From Hominifimenecus microfluidus (GTDB lineage: Bacteria > Bacillota > Clostridia > Lachnospirales > Lachnospiraceae): 64,000 nt of DNA. The notes below the pieces were generated by a model. It made no database searches. It saw nothing but the letters and a program-made list of their open reading frames with translations, and had not been told where the DNA came from. Positions 36,608 to 46,234 of the stretch are shown here, in pieces. Every line of letters starts with the position of its first letter. Within the stretch, counting starts at the first letter, position 1. The DNA lies in NCBI GenBank assembly GCA_020687485.1, contig JAJEQR010000007.1, forward strand, positions 1 through 64,000, in the 5' to 3' direction. A program made the position numbers and the translations under genes.

Positions 36608-37984
36608 TTATTGCCATCTCCATCCGGGACAGTATTTATTCTTTAGGTTGTGTTTGCTGCGCTTGGCCCATCCGAGAGGGTATCTGTCCACGCAGATGAG
36701 GTTCCATCCGTCAGGCCCATCTTCCTCTGCGCCAGAGGTGTCGATCGTCTCGCCCTTTAAGTAGCGGATGACCCGCTCGTCCTCCAGCGGATAGAGCACT
36801 TTCCCGGAAAAGTCTTCCGCAGAAAGCGCCAGCGCCAGTGCCTGCGAGGGCGTAAAGTGTTCCTTCTTCAGAGCACCGAAGAAAAGGCCGGTGCGCAGGT
36901 AGTGCAGACCGGGACGCAGCGCGGTATCTTCCGGGAGCAGGTAGATATTCTCCTTCACCTGCAGGAACGTAAGCTTCCGGTACTTCTCCGGAAGACGTGC
37001 CAGGAAAGCGGCGGCCTCTTCCGGCAGGCGGCCGGGTTTTGAGGCCGAACATTTTGCAGATTTCGAAGCAGCAGCTTCTTTCGAATCGGAACCTCCGGCT
37101 TTCTGAAACAGCGATAGGAAATGTCCTTCGCCGTGTATTTTATGCGGCCAGAGTTTTACTGTCCCTGGAATCTTTCCGTCAGAGAAGCCAGGTCTGGGTG
37201 CGATTGGAACAAGAGAAAGCGCTGGATCCTGTGCCAGAAGCTTCCGCACGTTCTCTTCGTCCTCTTCCGTCGAGAAAGTACAGGTGGAGTAAAGGAGCAT
37301 GCCTCCGGGGCGAAGCATACGGACAGCTGTGCGCAAAATCTGCTGTTGAATGTCAGCGTAATAAGCAGGCCCTTTTGCTTCCCAGTCCTTTACCATGGAG
37401 GGCTCCCGGCGGAACATGCCCTCGCCAGAACAGGGAGCGTCCACCAGAATCTTATCGAAATATTCCGGAAAATTCTCCGCTAGGTGTTCCGGTGTCTCCG
37501 CCGTTACATAGACATTTGGAATACCGGCAAGCTCGATGTTTTTCAGCATGGCCTGTGCGCGGGAAGCGCTGATATCATTCGCGAATAGTACTCCGCTTCC
37601 CATCAGGCGCATCCCCAGCTGGGTCGCCTTGCCGCCGGGCGCTCCACACAGATCCAGCACGCGATCTCCGGGTACAATTGGAAGCACCGAACCGGGAGAC
37701 ATGGCGCTGGGTTCCTGAAGATAATACAGACCAGCATAGTAATAGGGATGGCGGGCCGGCCGGAGTTCTGCCGGATAATAGCAGCCCTCCGGTGCCCAGG
37801 GGACGGGGGTGAGCTGTCCGGGAAATGTTCGCTTCATATCTTCAACGCGAAATTTGGCAGTGTTGGCCCGGATCCCGTAGAAAGGTTTCTCACAAAAGGA
37901 AGCCTCATAGGCATCCGCCTCCCCTCCCAGCTCCCGGCGCATCCGCTGCAGATAGGCTTCCGGCAGGCGGTTCTCTATACTCAT
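36608..37984 (-). CDS. RsmF/Nop2-family rRNA cytosine-5 methyltransferase
   Basis: 458 residues. SAM site DLCGAPGGKATQL, then DAPCSGEGMF and STCTFSTEEDEENV with the two catalytic cysteines of the NOL1/NOP2/Sun family. A C-terminal RNA-binding region (about 320-458) is of the type in YebU/RsmF. It methylates a 16S rRNA cytosine in E. coli; the exact target here is unknown. It overlaps relQ by 4 nt. Confidence 0.92.
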   Translation of the reverse strand: MSIENRLPEAYLQRMRRELGGEADAYEASFCEKPFYGIRANTAKFRVEDMKRTFPGQLTPVPWAPEGCYYPAELRPARHPYYYAGLYYLQEPSAMSPGSVLPIVPGDRVLDLCGAPGGKATQLGMRLMGSGVLFANDISASRAQAMLKNIELAGIPNVYVTAETPEHLAENFPEYFDKILVDAPCSGEGMFRREPSMVKDWEAKGPAYYADIQQQILRTAVRMLRPGGMLLYSTCTFSTEEDEENVRKLLAQDPALSLVPIAPRPGFSDGKIPGTVKLWPHKIHGEGHFLSLFQKAGGSDSKEAAASKSAKCSASKPGRLPEEAAAFLARLPEKYRKLTFLQVKENIYLLPEDTALRPGLHYLRTGLFFGALKKEHFTPSQALALALSAEDFSGKVLYPLEDERVIRYLKGETIDTSGAEEDGPDGWNLICVDRYPLGWAKRSKHNLKNKYCPGWRWQ

Positions 37985-38781
37985 AAGCTCTGTACCCCGT
38001 GTCTGGCGGCGATCAGATCCAGCTGCTGATTGAACTCTTCCAGTTCATCCAGTGTTCCATGACGATAAAGTTCGAAGAATTCATTCTGAATGTTGAGAAT
38101 CGCTTCCCGGTTTTCGAACTTATAGAGGTTCTGGATATTATTCTTGATCTCGGATACAATCCTCGCTTTCCCGAAGAAGAAATCCTGAGCCATCATGATA
38201 TCTTCTCGGATCATGGACATCTCCTTGTCGAGATCGACAACAGCCTGCGCGGAAGCAAGCAGACGCGCCCGTATGTAATCCGGCAGGTTCTCGCTGTACT
38301 TGTACTGCAGACTGTGCTCAATCGTGGACCAGAAGTTCATGGCAAGTGTGCGGATCTGTATCTCGACGTAGAGCTTCTTCTTTCCGTAGATTGTGATTAC
38401 TTCGTACAGAACGACAATGTGATAGCTGCGATAGCCGCTGGGCTTGCTCTCCTTTACGTAATCGATCTCTTCCACGATCTCCATATCGCTGCGCTCCCGG
38501 ATAATCTGGACGACCTTCTCGATATCCTCCACAAACTGGCAGATCAGGCGGATTCCTGCGATATCGCAGATCTTCTCTGTCACCTCTTCGACATCGATCC
38601 CCTTTCTCTTGGCTTTATCCAGGATACTGGACAGGGTTTTCACCCGTCCATGTACCTGTTCAATATAGGAATAGCGGCCTACCATACGGCTTTCCTTGAT
38701 CATATGATTGAACTTGATCTCAAGCTCACTGACAGCAAGCTCATAAGGAATCAGTATTTCACGCCATTTTTGAATCTCCAT
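37981..38781 (-). CDS. relQ: Small alarmone synthetase (RelQ/YjbM-like)
   Basis: 266 residues. A single Rel/Spo synthetase domain without hydrolase or regulatory domains: GRYSYIEQVHGRVKTLSSI, DIAGIRLIC and the catalytic YRSYHIVV region are seen. It makes (p)ppGpp from ATP and GTP/GDP in response to cell-wall or other stress in Firmicutes. It overlaps the RsmF-like gene by 4 nt. Slightly longer than B. subtilis YjbM, with an extended C-terminal helix. Confidence 0.9.
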   Translation of the reverse strand: MEIQKWREILIPYELAVSELEIKFNHMIKESRMVGRYSYIEQVHGRVKTLSSILDKAKRKGIDVEEVTEKICDIAGIRLICQFVEDIEKVVQIIRERSDMEIVEEIDYVKESKPSGYRSYHIVVLYEVITIYGKKKLYVEIQIRTLAMNFWSTIEHSLQYKYSENLPDYIRARLLASAQAVVDLDKEMSMIREDIMMAQDFFFGKARIVSEIKNNIQNLYKFENREAILNIQNEFFELYRHGTLDELEEFNQQLDLIAARHGVQSL

Positions 38782-38813
38782 CCGTTACTCCTTTCTGTTT
38801 TCGGATGCGGAAT

Positions 38814-40223
38814 TTAGTGGATCTGCTTCAGGATCTCTTCCGTATATTTCCAGGTGCGTTCGGCGGAGGACAGGGAGAGACGTTCCTTCGGCGAGTGAAT
38901 ATCGAAAAGATCCGGTCCGTAGGATACGATATCCAGATCGGGCATATGCTGGCTGAAGATTCCGCACTCCAGACCGGCATGAATCGCAACAACCTCCGGC
39001 TTCTTCCCGTACATCTTCTCATAGATTTCAGACATCAGCGGGACGAGGCGGGATTCTTTGCGGAGCGGCCAGCCGGGATACTCGCCGGATACGGAAGCAA
39101 TCGCGCCGTGTGTCTGTGCCAGACTCATGAAAGTGCGAATCAGATCGTCCTTCTCAGTGTCGGAAGCGCTGCGGGGCGCGCATACCAGACGGATCTTATC
39201 CGAATCCATCTGGATCGTGCCGAGGTTCGAGGAAGTCTCTACCATATCCTCCATCTCTTTATTCATCGCAATTACGCCGTTCGGCAGCTCCGCTGCAAAT
39301 CCAAGAAGAGCGTTCTGTACGCCGGATGTAATCATAGCTTCCGGAAGAGCGGATGCTTCGCAGAGCAGAGCGGCTCCCGGCTCCTTCTCCCGTACCGGCG
39401 CCAGTAGACGCAATGCGATATCATTCAGAAGGTGCACCGCGTGTTCCGCTTCTTCTGTTATAATTACCGCCTGGCAGGAGGAAGGGATCGCATTATCTGC
39501 AGAACCTCCATGGATATCGCTGATCCGGAAAGAAATCTGCAAGGAAAGCTCGCGGAGAATATCAAGAAGCATCAGGATCGCGTTCGTACGGTTCTTGTGA
39601 ATCTCTACGCCAGAATGGCCGCCGGTAAGGCCGGACAGTGTAACCTTCAGCCCTTCACCGACAGTTTTCTCTCTGGTAATCGGGAAGTCAAAGCTGACTC
39701 TGGCTCCGCCGGCACAGCTGACGGTAAGAACGCCTTCGTCCTCGGAATCCATATTCAGCAGATAGCGGGAGGACAGGGGACTCATGTTCAGGGCAGCTGC
39801 TCCGAGCATTCCGACTTCCTCATCAACAGTAAATACACACTCGAGGCGTGGATGGCTGATCTCACTGTCGAGAATGGCCAGTGCCATGGCGACTGCGATG
39901 CCGTCGTCGCCTCCGAGACTTGTTCCCTTTGCGTATAGAAAATCACCGTCTGTCTCCAGTGTCAAAGGATCGCGGAGAAAATCGATATCACAGTCCGGAT
40001 CCTTTACTGTTACCATATCGAGATGTCCCTGGATCATGACACCGGGATCCTGCTCGCGTCCGGCGGAAGCTTCTTTGAAGATAATGACATTGCCGGCTTC
40101 GTCCTGAATATAGCGCAGAGCGTGCGTTCTGGCAAAGACGGCCACATAATCACTGATGGCCCGGGTGTTGCCGGAACCGTGGGGAATCGCACAAAGTTCT
40201 TTAAAATAATCCAGATAATTCAT
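38814..40223 (-). CDS. pepD: Aminoacyl-histidine dipeptidase (PepD-type)
   Basis: 469-residue M20 metallopeptidase. Motifs: AIPHGSGNT at the N-terminus, MIQGHLDMVT with the zinc ligand, GGDDGIAVAMAL, VDEEVGMLGA, and HAGLECGIF near the C-terminus. It cleaves Xaa-His and other dipeptides. I place the start at ATG 40223 after AAAGGA; an upstream extension of 20 residues has no family match. Confidence 0.92.
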   Translation of the reverse strand: MNYLDYFKELCAIPHGSGNTRAISDYVAVFARTHALRYIQDEAGNVIIFKEASAGREQDPGVMIQGHLDMVTVKDPDCDIDFLRDPLTLETDGDFLYAKGTSLGGDDGIAVAMALAILDSEISHPRLECVFTVDEEVGMLGAAALNMSPLSSRYLLNMDSEDEGVLTVSCAGGARVSFDFPITREKTVGEGLKVTLSGLTGGHSGVEIHKNRTNAILMLLDILRELSLQISFRISDIHGGSADNAIPSSCQAVIITEEAEHAVHLLNDIALRLLAPVREKEPGAALLCEASALPEAMITSGVQNALLGFAAELPNGVIAMNKEMEDMVETSSNLGTIQMDSDKIRLVCAPRSASDTEKDDLIRTFMSLAQTHGAIASVSGEYPGWPLRKESRLVPLMSEIYEKMYGKKPEVVAIHAGLECGIFSQHMPDLDIVSYGPDLFDIHSPKERLSLSSAERTWKYTEEILKQIH

Positions 40224-40352
40224 ATTGATATCCGTCCTTTCTGCAGCTGCCGTTAGGCGGCATAATTCCATGGCTGCGTACATAGTTTATGATGTCCCGA
40301 AACGGGAAGTATGAATCAATAACCAGAAATCGGAAAAGGAAAGGAGGAAATG

Positions 40353-41240
40353 ATGTCCCGGATCCTGTCCGTTTCCTGTATGCTTCTTTTTTTCTTTCTT
40401 TTGCTGCTCTTTCCATCGGCGGCCGCAGACGGAGCCTCAGCCGGGATTCTGCTCTGGTACCGGAAGATTCTTCCGGTGCTTCTTCCCTTCACACTTGCTT
40501 CGCGCCTGATGGAGGCATCGAATATTATCTCATTCCTTCCTCCAGCGGTCGGAATGGCGGTTCTTGGATGGTGCTGCGGCTACCCGATGGGAGCCATATG
40601 GGCAGCAATTCTGGTTCGGAACGGAAAGCTTACCTGCCGCCAGGGAGAGCTTCTGCTTCCGCTCTGCAGTCAGCCCAGCCCGATGTTTCTGGTGGGATAT
40701 CTCCGTACACAGGCAGGGGGTCTGGAGCCGCTTCCACTCCTTGCGGCAGCATATCTTCCACCGCTCTTGATTCTTCTCCCACTGCTTTGCATTTATGGAA
40801 AAGAAAGCAACGGAAAAACAGAGAAAACAGCTGGAGATCTTCATATCCTCCGAATCCGTGATTTTGAGAATTGCTGGTTCGCCAGCTGCCGGATTCTGCT
40901 GAAGATTGGAGCGTATGTGCTGGTTTTCTCCATCCTGATTGCGATCCTTCATCCATTTCTCTCCGAAATTCCGCAGGGACAGCCGCTTCTCGCCGGAGTC
41001 CTTGAGATGACGACCGGGATCGGGCTTTTGGCGGATTCAGGGCTTCCTTCTCCGCTCTGCGGTAGCCTGGGGCTCTTTCTGGTCTGCTTCGGCGGGTGCT
41101 CCTGTATCGCGCAGACTCTGGCTTGCCTGGAGGATAGTCCGCTGACCGGCAAATATTTCTGGAAAGGGAAGCTGCTTCTGGCGAGTGTCTCCGCTACGTT
41201 CTATTATATCTGTCAGGGAGGAATTTCATTCCTGCTTTGA
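40353..41240 (+). CDS. Sporulation membrane protein YlbJ/SpoVV-like
   Basis: 295 residues, about eight membrane segments with a signal-like N-terminus. The pattern ILLWYRKILPVLLPFTLASRL, GYPMGAIWAAILVRNGKL and SQPSPMFLVGYL is that of YlbJ. In B. subtilis YlbJ (SpoVV) carries dipicolinic acid from mother cell to forespore. GGAGG lies five bases before ATG 40353. It sits alone on the plus strand with a terminator after it. I saw no obvious sigma-E promoter. Confidence 0.82.
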   Translation: MSRILSVSCMLLFFFLLLLFPSAAADGASAGILLWYRKILPVLLPFTLASRLMEASNIISFLPPAVGMAVLGWCCGYPMGAIWAAILVRNGKLTCRQGELLLPLCSQPSPMFLVGYLRTQAGGLEPLPLLAAAYLPPLLILLPLLCIYGKESNGKTEKTAGDLHILRIRDFENCWFASCRILLKIGAYVLVFSILIAILHPFLSEIPQGQPLLAGVLEMTTGIGLLADSGLPSPLCGSLGLFLVCFGGCSCIAQTLACLEDSPLTGKYFWKGKLLLASVSATFYYICQGGISFLL

Positions 41241-41268
41241 TTCGGCCTGGGCAGCACTTATAATCAGA

Positions 41269-41297
41269 AAAAGGAGCACATCCGCTGTGCTCCTTTT
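41269..41297. terminator. Bidirectional terminator between ylbJ-like gene and the coiled-coil gene
   Basis: A 12-bp perfect stem (AAAAGGAGCACA at 41269-41280, complement 41286-41297) with a 5-nt loop, A-rich on one side and T-rich on the other. Confidence 0.9.
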
Positions 41298-41315
41298 CGG
41301 ATCCCTGAAAGCTGA

Positions 41316-41927
41316 TTACTTGTTGTCCAGGGCGATATCGATATCGAAGCCGTCGTCTTCCTTCTCAGGCTCTGCTGTCGGTTGCGGCTCTTCCGGATTC
41401 AGCTGCTTCCGGTTGGTAACAATGACATCCAGACTGGACTGAAGCTGGCTCATGAAAGCGTTGTAGCGGTTCTGCGTGTTCTCCATAGCTCCGGCAATCA
41501 GGTTCTGCATGGTGGCAAGCTGATGATCCGTATACTGAACGGCGCCCTCGCGGATGCTGTTGGCATCCATAACGGCCTTGTCCACGATGCTTTGTGCCTG
41601 TGCCTGCGCCTGCTGAAGAAGCTGATTCGCTTCCGCCTGTGCCTGCTGAGTGATTTCGTGATCGTTCACCAGCTGCGCGGTCTGGCGGTTCGCGTCAGCG
41701 ATCATAGCATCTGCGCGGGACTTGGCGTCTGCAAGGATCGCGTCCTTGTTGGCGATGATCTTCTGGTACTTCTTGATCTCCTCCGGGGTGCGCATTCGGA
41801 GTTCCACCAGCATCTCGTCGATCACGTCCTTTTCAACGACGATGCGCTTGCTATTGGAAAATGCCTGGGACTTACAGCTGTCCAGGTACATCTCAATCTC
41901 GCCGATCAACTGTTCAATTCTGCTCAT
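41316..41927 (-). CDS. DivIVA-like coiled-coil protein
   Basis: 203 residues, almost all helical and rich in Gln, Ala, Glu and Asp, with a membrane-free N-terminus and an acidic Pro-rich tail ([14 protein letters not shown]). The N-terminal 65 residues and the long coiled coil (about 70-165, [16 protein letters not shown]) recall DivIVA and V-type ATPase subunit H-like proteins common in Clostridia. It overlaps coaD by 4 nt and may act at division sites; this is inference. Confidence 0.75.
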   Translation of the reverse strand: MSRIEQLIGEIEMYLDSCKSQAFSNSKRIVVEKDVIDEMLVELRMRTPEEIKKYQKIIANKDAILADAKSRADAMIADANRQTAQLVNDHEITQQAQAEANQLLQQAQAQAQSIVDKAVMDANSIREGAVQYTDHQLATMQNLIAGAMENTQNRYNAFMSQLQSSLDVIVTNRKQLNPEEPQPTAEPEKEDDGFDIDIALDNK

Positions 41928-42436
41928 AAATTACGGTCCTCCCGTTCTTCTAATTTTTTCCTTACCAGGGGCACGATCGGCTCCGGTACAAACATATCAA
42001 TATTCCCGTCGAAGGAAGCCACTTCCTTGACGATGCTTGAACTGAGATACGCATACTTCAGATCCGTCGTCAGGAAGATCGTATCAATATTATGGCACAT
42101 CGCATGATTCGTCTGTGCCATCTGCAGTTCATATTCAAAATCAGTGACAGCGCGGAGCCCGCGGACCAGCACTCTGGCTCCGACCGAACGGGCAAAATCA
42201 ACGGAAAGGCCTTCGAACGCAACAACCTCCACATTGCACAGATGCCCGGTCACACTACGAATCATTTTAACACGTTCCTCAGCGGAAAACAACGCTTTTT
42301 TCGATTTATTGTAGAGGACGCCGACGATCAGGCGATCGAACATACGGGAAGAGCGTTCGATGATATCCAGGTGTCCAAGCGTGACAGGGTCAAAGCTTCC
42401 GGGATAGATTCCGATTTTTTCTCTTACGTTATTCAT
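41924..42436 (-). CDS. coaD: Phosphopantetheine adenylyltransferase
   Basis: 170 residues. Signature [18 protein letters not shown] (TxGH nucleotidyltransferase motif), and [13 protein letters not shown] at the C-terminal region. It makes dephospho-CoA. It follows rsmD by 17 bp, the standard rsmD-coaD order. Confidence 0.97.
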   Translation of the reverse strand: MNNVREKIGIYPGSFDPVTLGHLDIIERSSRMFDRLIVGVLYNKSKKALFSAEERVKMIRSVTGHLCNVEVVAFEGLSVDFARSVGARVLVRGLRAVTDFEYELQMAQTNHAMCHNIDTIFLTTDLKYAYLSSSIVKEVASFDGNIDMFVPEPIVPLVRKKLEEREDRNL

Positions 42437-42453
42437 GGGATTCCTCCTGTGTC

Positions 42454-43017
42454 CTATGCGCTCACTTTCTGAAGAAAGATGTGCTTATTTGTCTTGTAAA
42501 TCTTCTCACGGACGATCTCATAGCCAAGAGATTCCGTGTAATCAAATTCCGTCTCAAGAGAAGCTTCCACAATGATCAGGGTGTCTTCCGTTACCAGACA
42601 GCTCTGGCGAAGCGCGGTAAGCACCTGCTGCTCCAGGCCGCGGTCATATGGCGGATCCATAAAGATAATATCAAAAGGCTCCTTCTCCCGTTCCAGACGC
42701 GTGAGTGCGGAGAGAACGTCACACTCCATTACGCGCGCCTGAGAAAAGAGGCGTGTGGTCTGCAGGTTATCCTTGATGCAGTTAAGGACCCGGCGACCAT
42801 TCTCCACGAACACGGCTTCCCTTGCGCCGCGGCTCAGTGCTTCGATTCCGATCGCTCCGCTGCCGGCGAACAGGTCCAGAAAGCGGCATCCTGGAAGATC
42901 CGGCTGAAGGATGTTGAACAATGTCTCCTTCACACGGTCGGTCGTGGGTCTTGTGTCATTGCCTTCGATCGTTACCAGCTTCAGTCTTCTTACCTTTCCG
43001 GCAATTACTCTCATCAT
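42454..43017 (-). CDS. rsmD: 16S rRNA guanine-N2 methyltransferase RsmD
   Basis: 187 residues. It has ITGR-like VIAGKVRR at the start, the SAM site [20 protein letters not shown], and the catalytic motif [12 protein letters not shown]. It methylates G966 (E. coli numbering) in 16S rRNA. Followed by coaD. Confidence 0.96.
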   Translation of the reverse strand: MMRVIAGKVRRLKLVTIEGNDTRPTTDRVKETLFNILQPDLPGCRFLDLFAGSGAIGIEALSRGAREAVFVENGRRVLNCIKDNLQTTRLFSQARVMECDVLSALTRLEREKEPFDIIFMDPPYDRGLEQQVLTALRQSCLVTEDTLIIVEASLETEFDYTESLGYEIVREKIYKTNKHIFLQKVSA

Positions 43018-43037
43018 ACCTATTAACTCCTGTCTTC

Positions 43038-44054
43038 CTAATTGAAACCGTAAATCATCTGCGAGATCTGATATCCTGCCGAGGCAATCTTCTTCCCGAT
43101 TTTGCCGGGGAGGTTCAGGCTGATTCCAAGAACTCCCATCCGCATCCTGCGGTACAGGCGCGGGTTCTGCTTCTTCAGATAAGCCCAGAGCGCTTTCTTC
43201 TTCTCATCGGCTTCCGGAGAATCCGTGCGGATGAGGAAGATGGAAGAAATCGTCATCATGATCTCCAGATAGTTGTACATATAGTGACGCCGGTTCCTGC
43301 CTGGAACGCGGTACAAATCATAATCGCGGATCATCAGGTAATTGACGGCTAGCTGCTGGTCGATGCGAGCGATCATGTTCTTCTCATTCACAGACTGGTC
43401 ATCACGGCCGATAAAGTAATGGTAGAAATCCACGTCAAGATAATACATATTTTTTACCCAGGGAATCGGCTGATAGACGAACTGGTTGTCCACGTAGAAG
43501 GTATGCTCCGGCAGCTTAAGGCCGCAGTTGCGCAGCATTCTTGTACGGTAGATGACGGAGTGCATCAGGATATAATGCCCCTTCCAGAGATGTCTGGCAT
43601 CCTCCCAGTGAAAGATCTGGCCGGTCGGGAGCATATGACGGTAATTCATGACCTTCTTGTGAGAAGCACCGACTTTGTCATATACAAAGTTGCTGATCAT
43701 CATATCCACGCCCTGTCCTTCACGGGCAAGGTTTTCCAGTGTATCCAGAATTGTAAGGTAAGCGTCCCGGTCTACCCAGTCGTCGCTGTCAACCACTTTG
43801 AAATAAAAGCCGTCCGCATTGGCAATGCCGGTATTTACAGCACCTCCGTGCCCCTTGTTCTCCTGATGGATGGCACGAACAATGCCGGGATAGCGAGCTG
43901 CATAGGAATCGGCAATCTCCGCGGTGCGGTCCTTCGAACCGTCATTGACCAGAAGGATCTCGACGCGGCTGCCTCCGGGAAGCAGACTTTCGATACATTT
44001 TTCCATATAACTTTCAGAATTATAGCAGGGAATAGCGATTGTTAAAAGTTTCAT
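43038..44054 (-). CDS. Family 2 glycosyltransferase
   Basis: 338 residues. GT-A fold with TIAIPCYNSESYM at the start, VNDGSKDRT and the metal-binding DSDDWVD near residue 92. It likely transfers a sugar to a surface polymer or lipid; no acceptor is indicated. ATG 44054 has AAAGGAG nine bases upstream; the open frame upstream is not coding. A hydrophobic C-terminal end is short, so no clear membrane anchor is seen. Confidence 0.92.
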   Translation of the reverse strand: MKLLTIAIPCYNSESYMEKCIESLLPGGSRVEILLVNDGSKDRTAEIADSYAARYPGIVRAIHQENKGHGGAVNTGIANADGFYFKVVDSDDWVDRDAYLTILDTLENLAREGQGVDMMISNFVYDKVGASHKKVMNYRHMLPTGQIFHWEDARHLWKGHYILMHSVIYRTRMLRNCGLKLPEHTFYVDNQFVYQPIPWVKNMYYLDVDFYHYFIGRDDQSVNEKNMIARIDQQLAVNYLMIRDYDLYRVPGRNRRHYMYNYLEIMMTISSIFLIRTDSPEADEKKKALWAYLKKQNPRLYRRMRMGVLGISLNLPGKIGKKIASAGYQISQMIYGFN

Positions 44055-44169
44055 GCGTCTTCTCCTTTTGTGCATATTTCTAAGCATATAGTGCCAGTAT
44101 AACACACGGCTTATTTCAAAACAATACTTCTGCCCGGATTTAAGGATATTTTCAGAAAAAATTTCCAGA

Positions 44170-44196
44170 GTATTTCTTTGATGCCAGCACATACTA
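44170..44196 (+). promoter_or_regulatory. Possible sigma-G promoter of the spore protein gene
   Basis: CATACTA at 44190-44196 fits the sigma-G -10 consensus, with GTATTT 14 bp upstream as a weak -35. Its position about 70 bp before a small acid-soluble spore protein gene fits forespore expression. Confidence 0.35.
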
Positions 44197-44268
44197 GGGA
44201 TGTAACAAGCAGACAGCACACAAACACAGCCGGACATACCGGCTGTCGAGAAACAGGAGGCGTTTTAT

Positions 44269-44475
44269 ATGTCTAGTAAAACTACCAACAGACTGGAAGT
44301 ACCGGAAGCAAAGGAAGCCCTGGATCGTTTTAAGATGGAGGTTGCTGATGAGCTTGGAGTTCCGCTGAGCCACGGATACAACGGAAACCTCACTTCTTAC
44401 CAGAACGGTAGCGTCGGCGGCTATATGGTCAAGAAAATGATTGAGGCTCAGGAGAAACAGATGTCTGACCGTTAG
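44269..44475 (+). CDS. Small acid-soluble spore protein, alpha/beta type
   Basis: 68 residues. The first half holds the EALDRFKMEVADELG helix-containing motif and the second GYNGNLTSYQNGSVGGYMVKKMI, both conserved in DNA-binding spore SASPs, which coat forespore DNA and are degraded by GPR at germination. CAGGAGG precedes the ATG. It is isolated on the plus strand and ends at a perfect terminator, showing the organism is a spore former. Confidence 0.95.
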   Translation: MSSKTTNRLEVPEAKEALDRFKMEVADELGVPLSHGYNGNLTSYQNGSVGGYMVKKMIEAQEKQMSDR

Positions 44476-44505
44476 AAGACAGCAGACGAAAAAGACGACA
44501 GAGAG

Positions 44506-44540
44506 AAAGACCCTTCGGTTCGGATAACCGGAGGGTCTTT
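44506..44540. terminator. Terminator of the spore protein gene
   Basis: A 15-bp stem (AAAGACCCTTCGGTT at 44506-44520, paired with 44526-44540 with one wobble) and a 5-nt loop. A-rich and T-rich flanks let it work on both strands. Confidence 0.85.
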
Positions 44541-44555
44541 CCTACGGAGGTGTTT

Positions 44556-44858
44556 CTATTTGCTGAGAAGATCTACACAGCGGCGTCCCTCGCAGTTCGC
44601 GCGGACGATCGTTGCGATGGCCTGATGCTCCGGATGATCCCGGTATACGGGGATATCACTCTCCTTTTCCATCTCACAGTAGAGAGCCAGCTCGCAATTG
44701 CTGCTGCCGAGCGGCGGCATGCCAACTTCCACTTTTGTCAGGCCGGGGATCTTGCCAACGAGAGCAGTGAACTTCTCCGCCAGTTCCTTATGAAGCTCTT
44801 CTCTTCTCTCCGGAGTTACTTCCGGCTTGAAATTCCAGGACACAATATGTCGAACCAT
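44556..44858 (-). CDS. Dabb-domain (stress-responsive A/B barrel) protein
   Basis: 100 residues beginning MVRHIVSWNFK, the Dabb pattern with the conserved His, and continuing VEVGMPPLGSSNCELALYCE and YRDHPEHQAI. Dabb proteins are small dimeric barrels seen in stress responses and in some biosynthetic enzymes; role here unknown. AGGAGG precedes the ATG. Confidence 0.9.
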   Translation of the reverse strand: MVRHIVSWNFKPEVTPERREELHKELAEKFTALVGKIPGLTKVEVGMPPLGSSNCELALYCEMEKESDIPVYRDHPEHQAIATIVRANCEGRRCVDLLSK

Positions 44859-44890
44859 GTCTGTATTCCTCCTGATTGTTTTGATTTTGT

Positions 44891-46159
44891 CTATAGTTTA
44901 GAATCCAAATAAAGGTTTGTCAAGTAAATCACCTGCTTTCGCAGAAGAAAAAGACTTAAAAGATTGGGGATGGCCAGAAGCGCGTTGCAAAGATCTGACA
45001 GACGCCACACCGTCTGCATTGGCCAGAAGCAGCCGGGAAGGATCATTGCGATGTAAATCACCGGATAGATTCGGCTCAGCCACGGAGAGTCGATGTAGCG
45101 GACACATTCCATCCCGAAGAAGCTCCAGCCGACCAACGTGGAGAACGCAAACAGGAGAATGCTCAATGAGATCAGATGTCTCCCAAAAGGTCCGAAGACA
45201 GAAGCGAACGCGTCCATGGTCAGAACGGCCCCATCGTGAGAAGTTCCGCAGATGCCAGTAACAAGGAGCACCAGGCCGGTGACAGTACACATCACGATGG
45301 TATCCAGAAAAACCTCCAGGATGCCCCACATTCCCTGTTCCGCCGGTTCTGTGACGTCGGACTGCGCATGCGCGATCACGGAAGTGCCAAGTCCCGCTTC
45401 ATTCGAGAAGACACCGCGGGCAACGCCGACACTTATGGCGCGCCAGGAAAAGATATCATCCCGAACCAGGTCAAGCGCAGCCGGAAGCTGCCTGCGGCCG
45501 ATCCACAGGATCAGGAAGGCGCCGGTCATATAGACAACGGACATGACAGGCACAAGAACGGCGTTCAGGCGGCCGATCCCTGTACTGTTCTGTTTCAGGC
45601 AAAAGATCAGTGCAGGGATCAGCACGGCGGCAGTGAAAAGAGGAGAAATCCGCAAGGACGCCTCCGCGGATTGCGCAATCGCGTTGACCTGTACCATATT
45701 CCCCATACCGAAAGAGACCGGAAGGCACAGCAGTGCATAGAGCATCCCCATCGGACGACTGCCAAGTCCGAATTCCATAGTCATCATGGCTCCGCCGCAG
45801 TAGCTTCCATCTTCTCTTCTTCGGCGATAGCAATGTCCCAGCAGTTTCTCTGCGTAGGAGGTCATCATTCCAAAGAAGGCGGAGATCCACATCCAGAACA
45901 GGCTGCCGGGGCCTCCGGCGACGATGGCGGCGGCAACTCCGGCAATATTTCCGGTGCCGATCGTAGCGGCTAGAGAAGTACAAAGAGCCTGAAAACGCGT
46001 CATCGAGTTTTCAGGCTCTTTGTCAGTTCCTTCTGGATTCGATCCGGAAAAGAGTGTTTGTCTGATCCAGAGAGAAAAGTACCGGATCTGAAAAAAACGG
46101 GTGGCAACTGTAAAGTAGAATCCGGTCAGAAGAAAAGCGAAAAGCATTGCATCTCTCAT
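44891..46159 (-). CDS. Sodium:alanine/glycine symporter (AGCS family)
   Basis: 422 residues with about ten membrane segments. The family signature AGGPGSLFWMWISAFFGMM is seen near residue 80, with IGTGNIAGVAAAI before it. Slightly shorter than the usual 450-480 residues, mainly at the N-terminus, where the first helix may be missing or the start set further upstream. It imports amino acids with sodium. Confidence 0.9.
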   Translation of the reverse strand: MRDAMLFAFLLTGFYFTVATRFFQIRYFSLWIRQTLFSGSNPEGTDKEPENSMTRFQALCTSLAATIGTGNIAGVAAAIVAGGPGSLFWMWISAFFGMMTSYAEKLLGHCYRRRREDGSYCGGAMMTMEFGLGSRPMGMLYALLCLPVSFGMGNMVQVNAIAQSAEASLRISPLFTAAVLIPALIFCLKQNSTGIGRLNAVLVPVMSVVYMTGAFLILWIGRRQLPAALDLVRDDIFSWRAISVGVARGVFSNEAGLGTSVIAHAQSDVTEPAEQGMWGILEVFLDTIVMCTVTGLVLLVTGICGTSHDGAVLTMDAFASVFGPFGRHLISLSILLFAFSTLVGWSFFGMECVRYIDSPWLSRIYPVIYIAMILPGCFWPMQTVWRLSDLCNALLAIPNLLSLFLLRKQVIYLTNLYLDSKL

Positions 46160-46234
46160 TCATTTCAGCAATCTTCTCTCTTAACTTATTCTCCGGCTGT
46201 CCTATTCATTCCATTCTTTGCCATCGGAATGGAA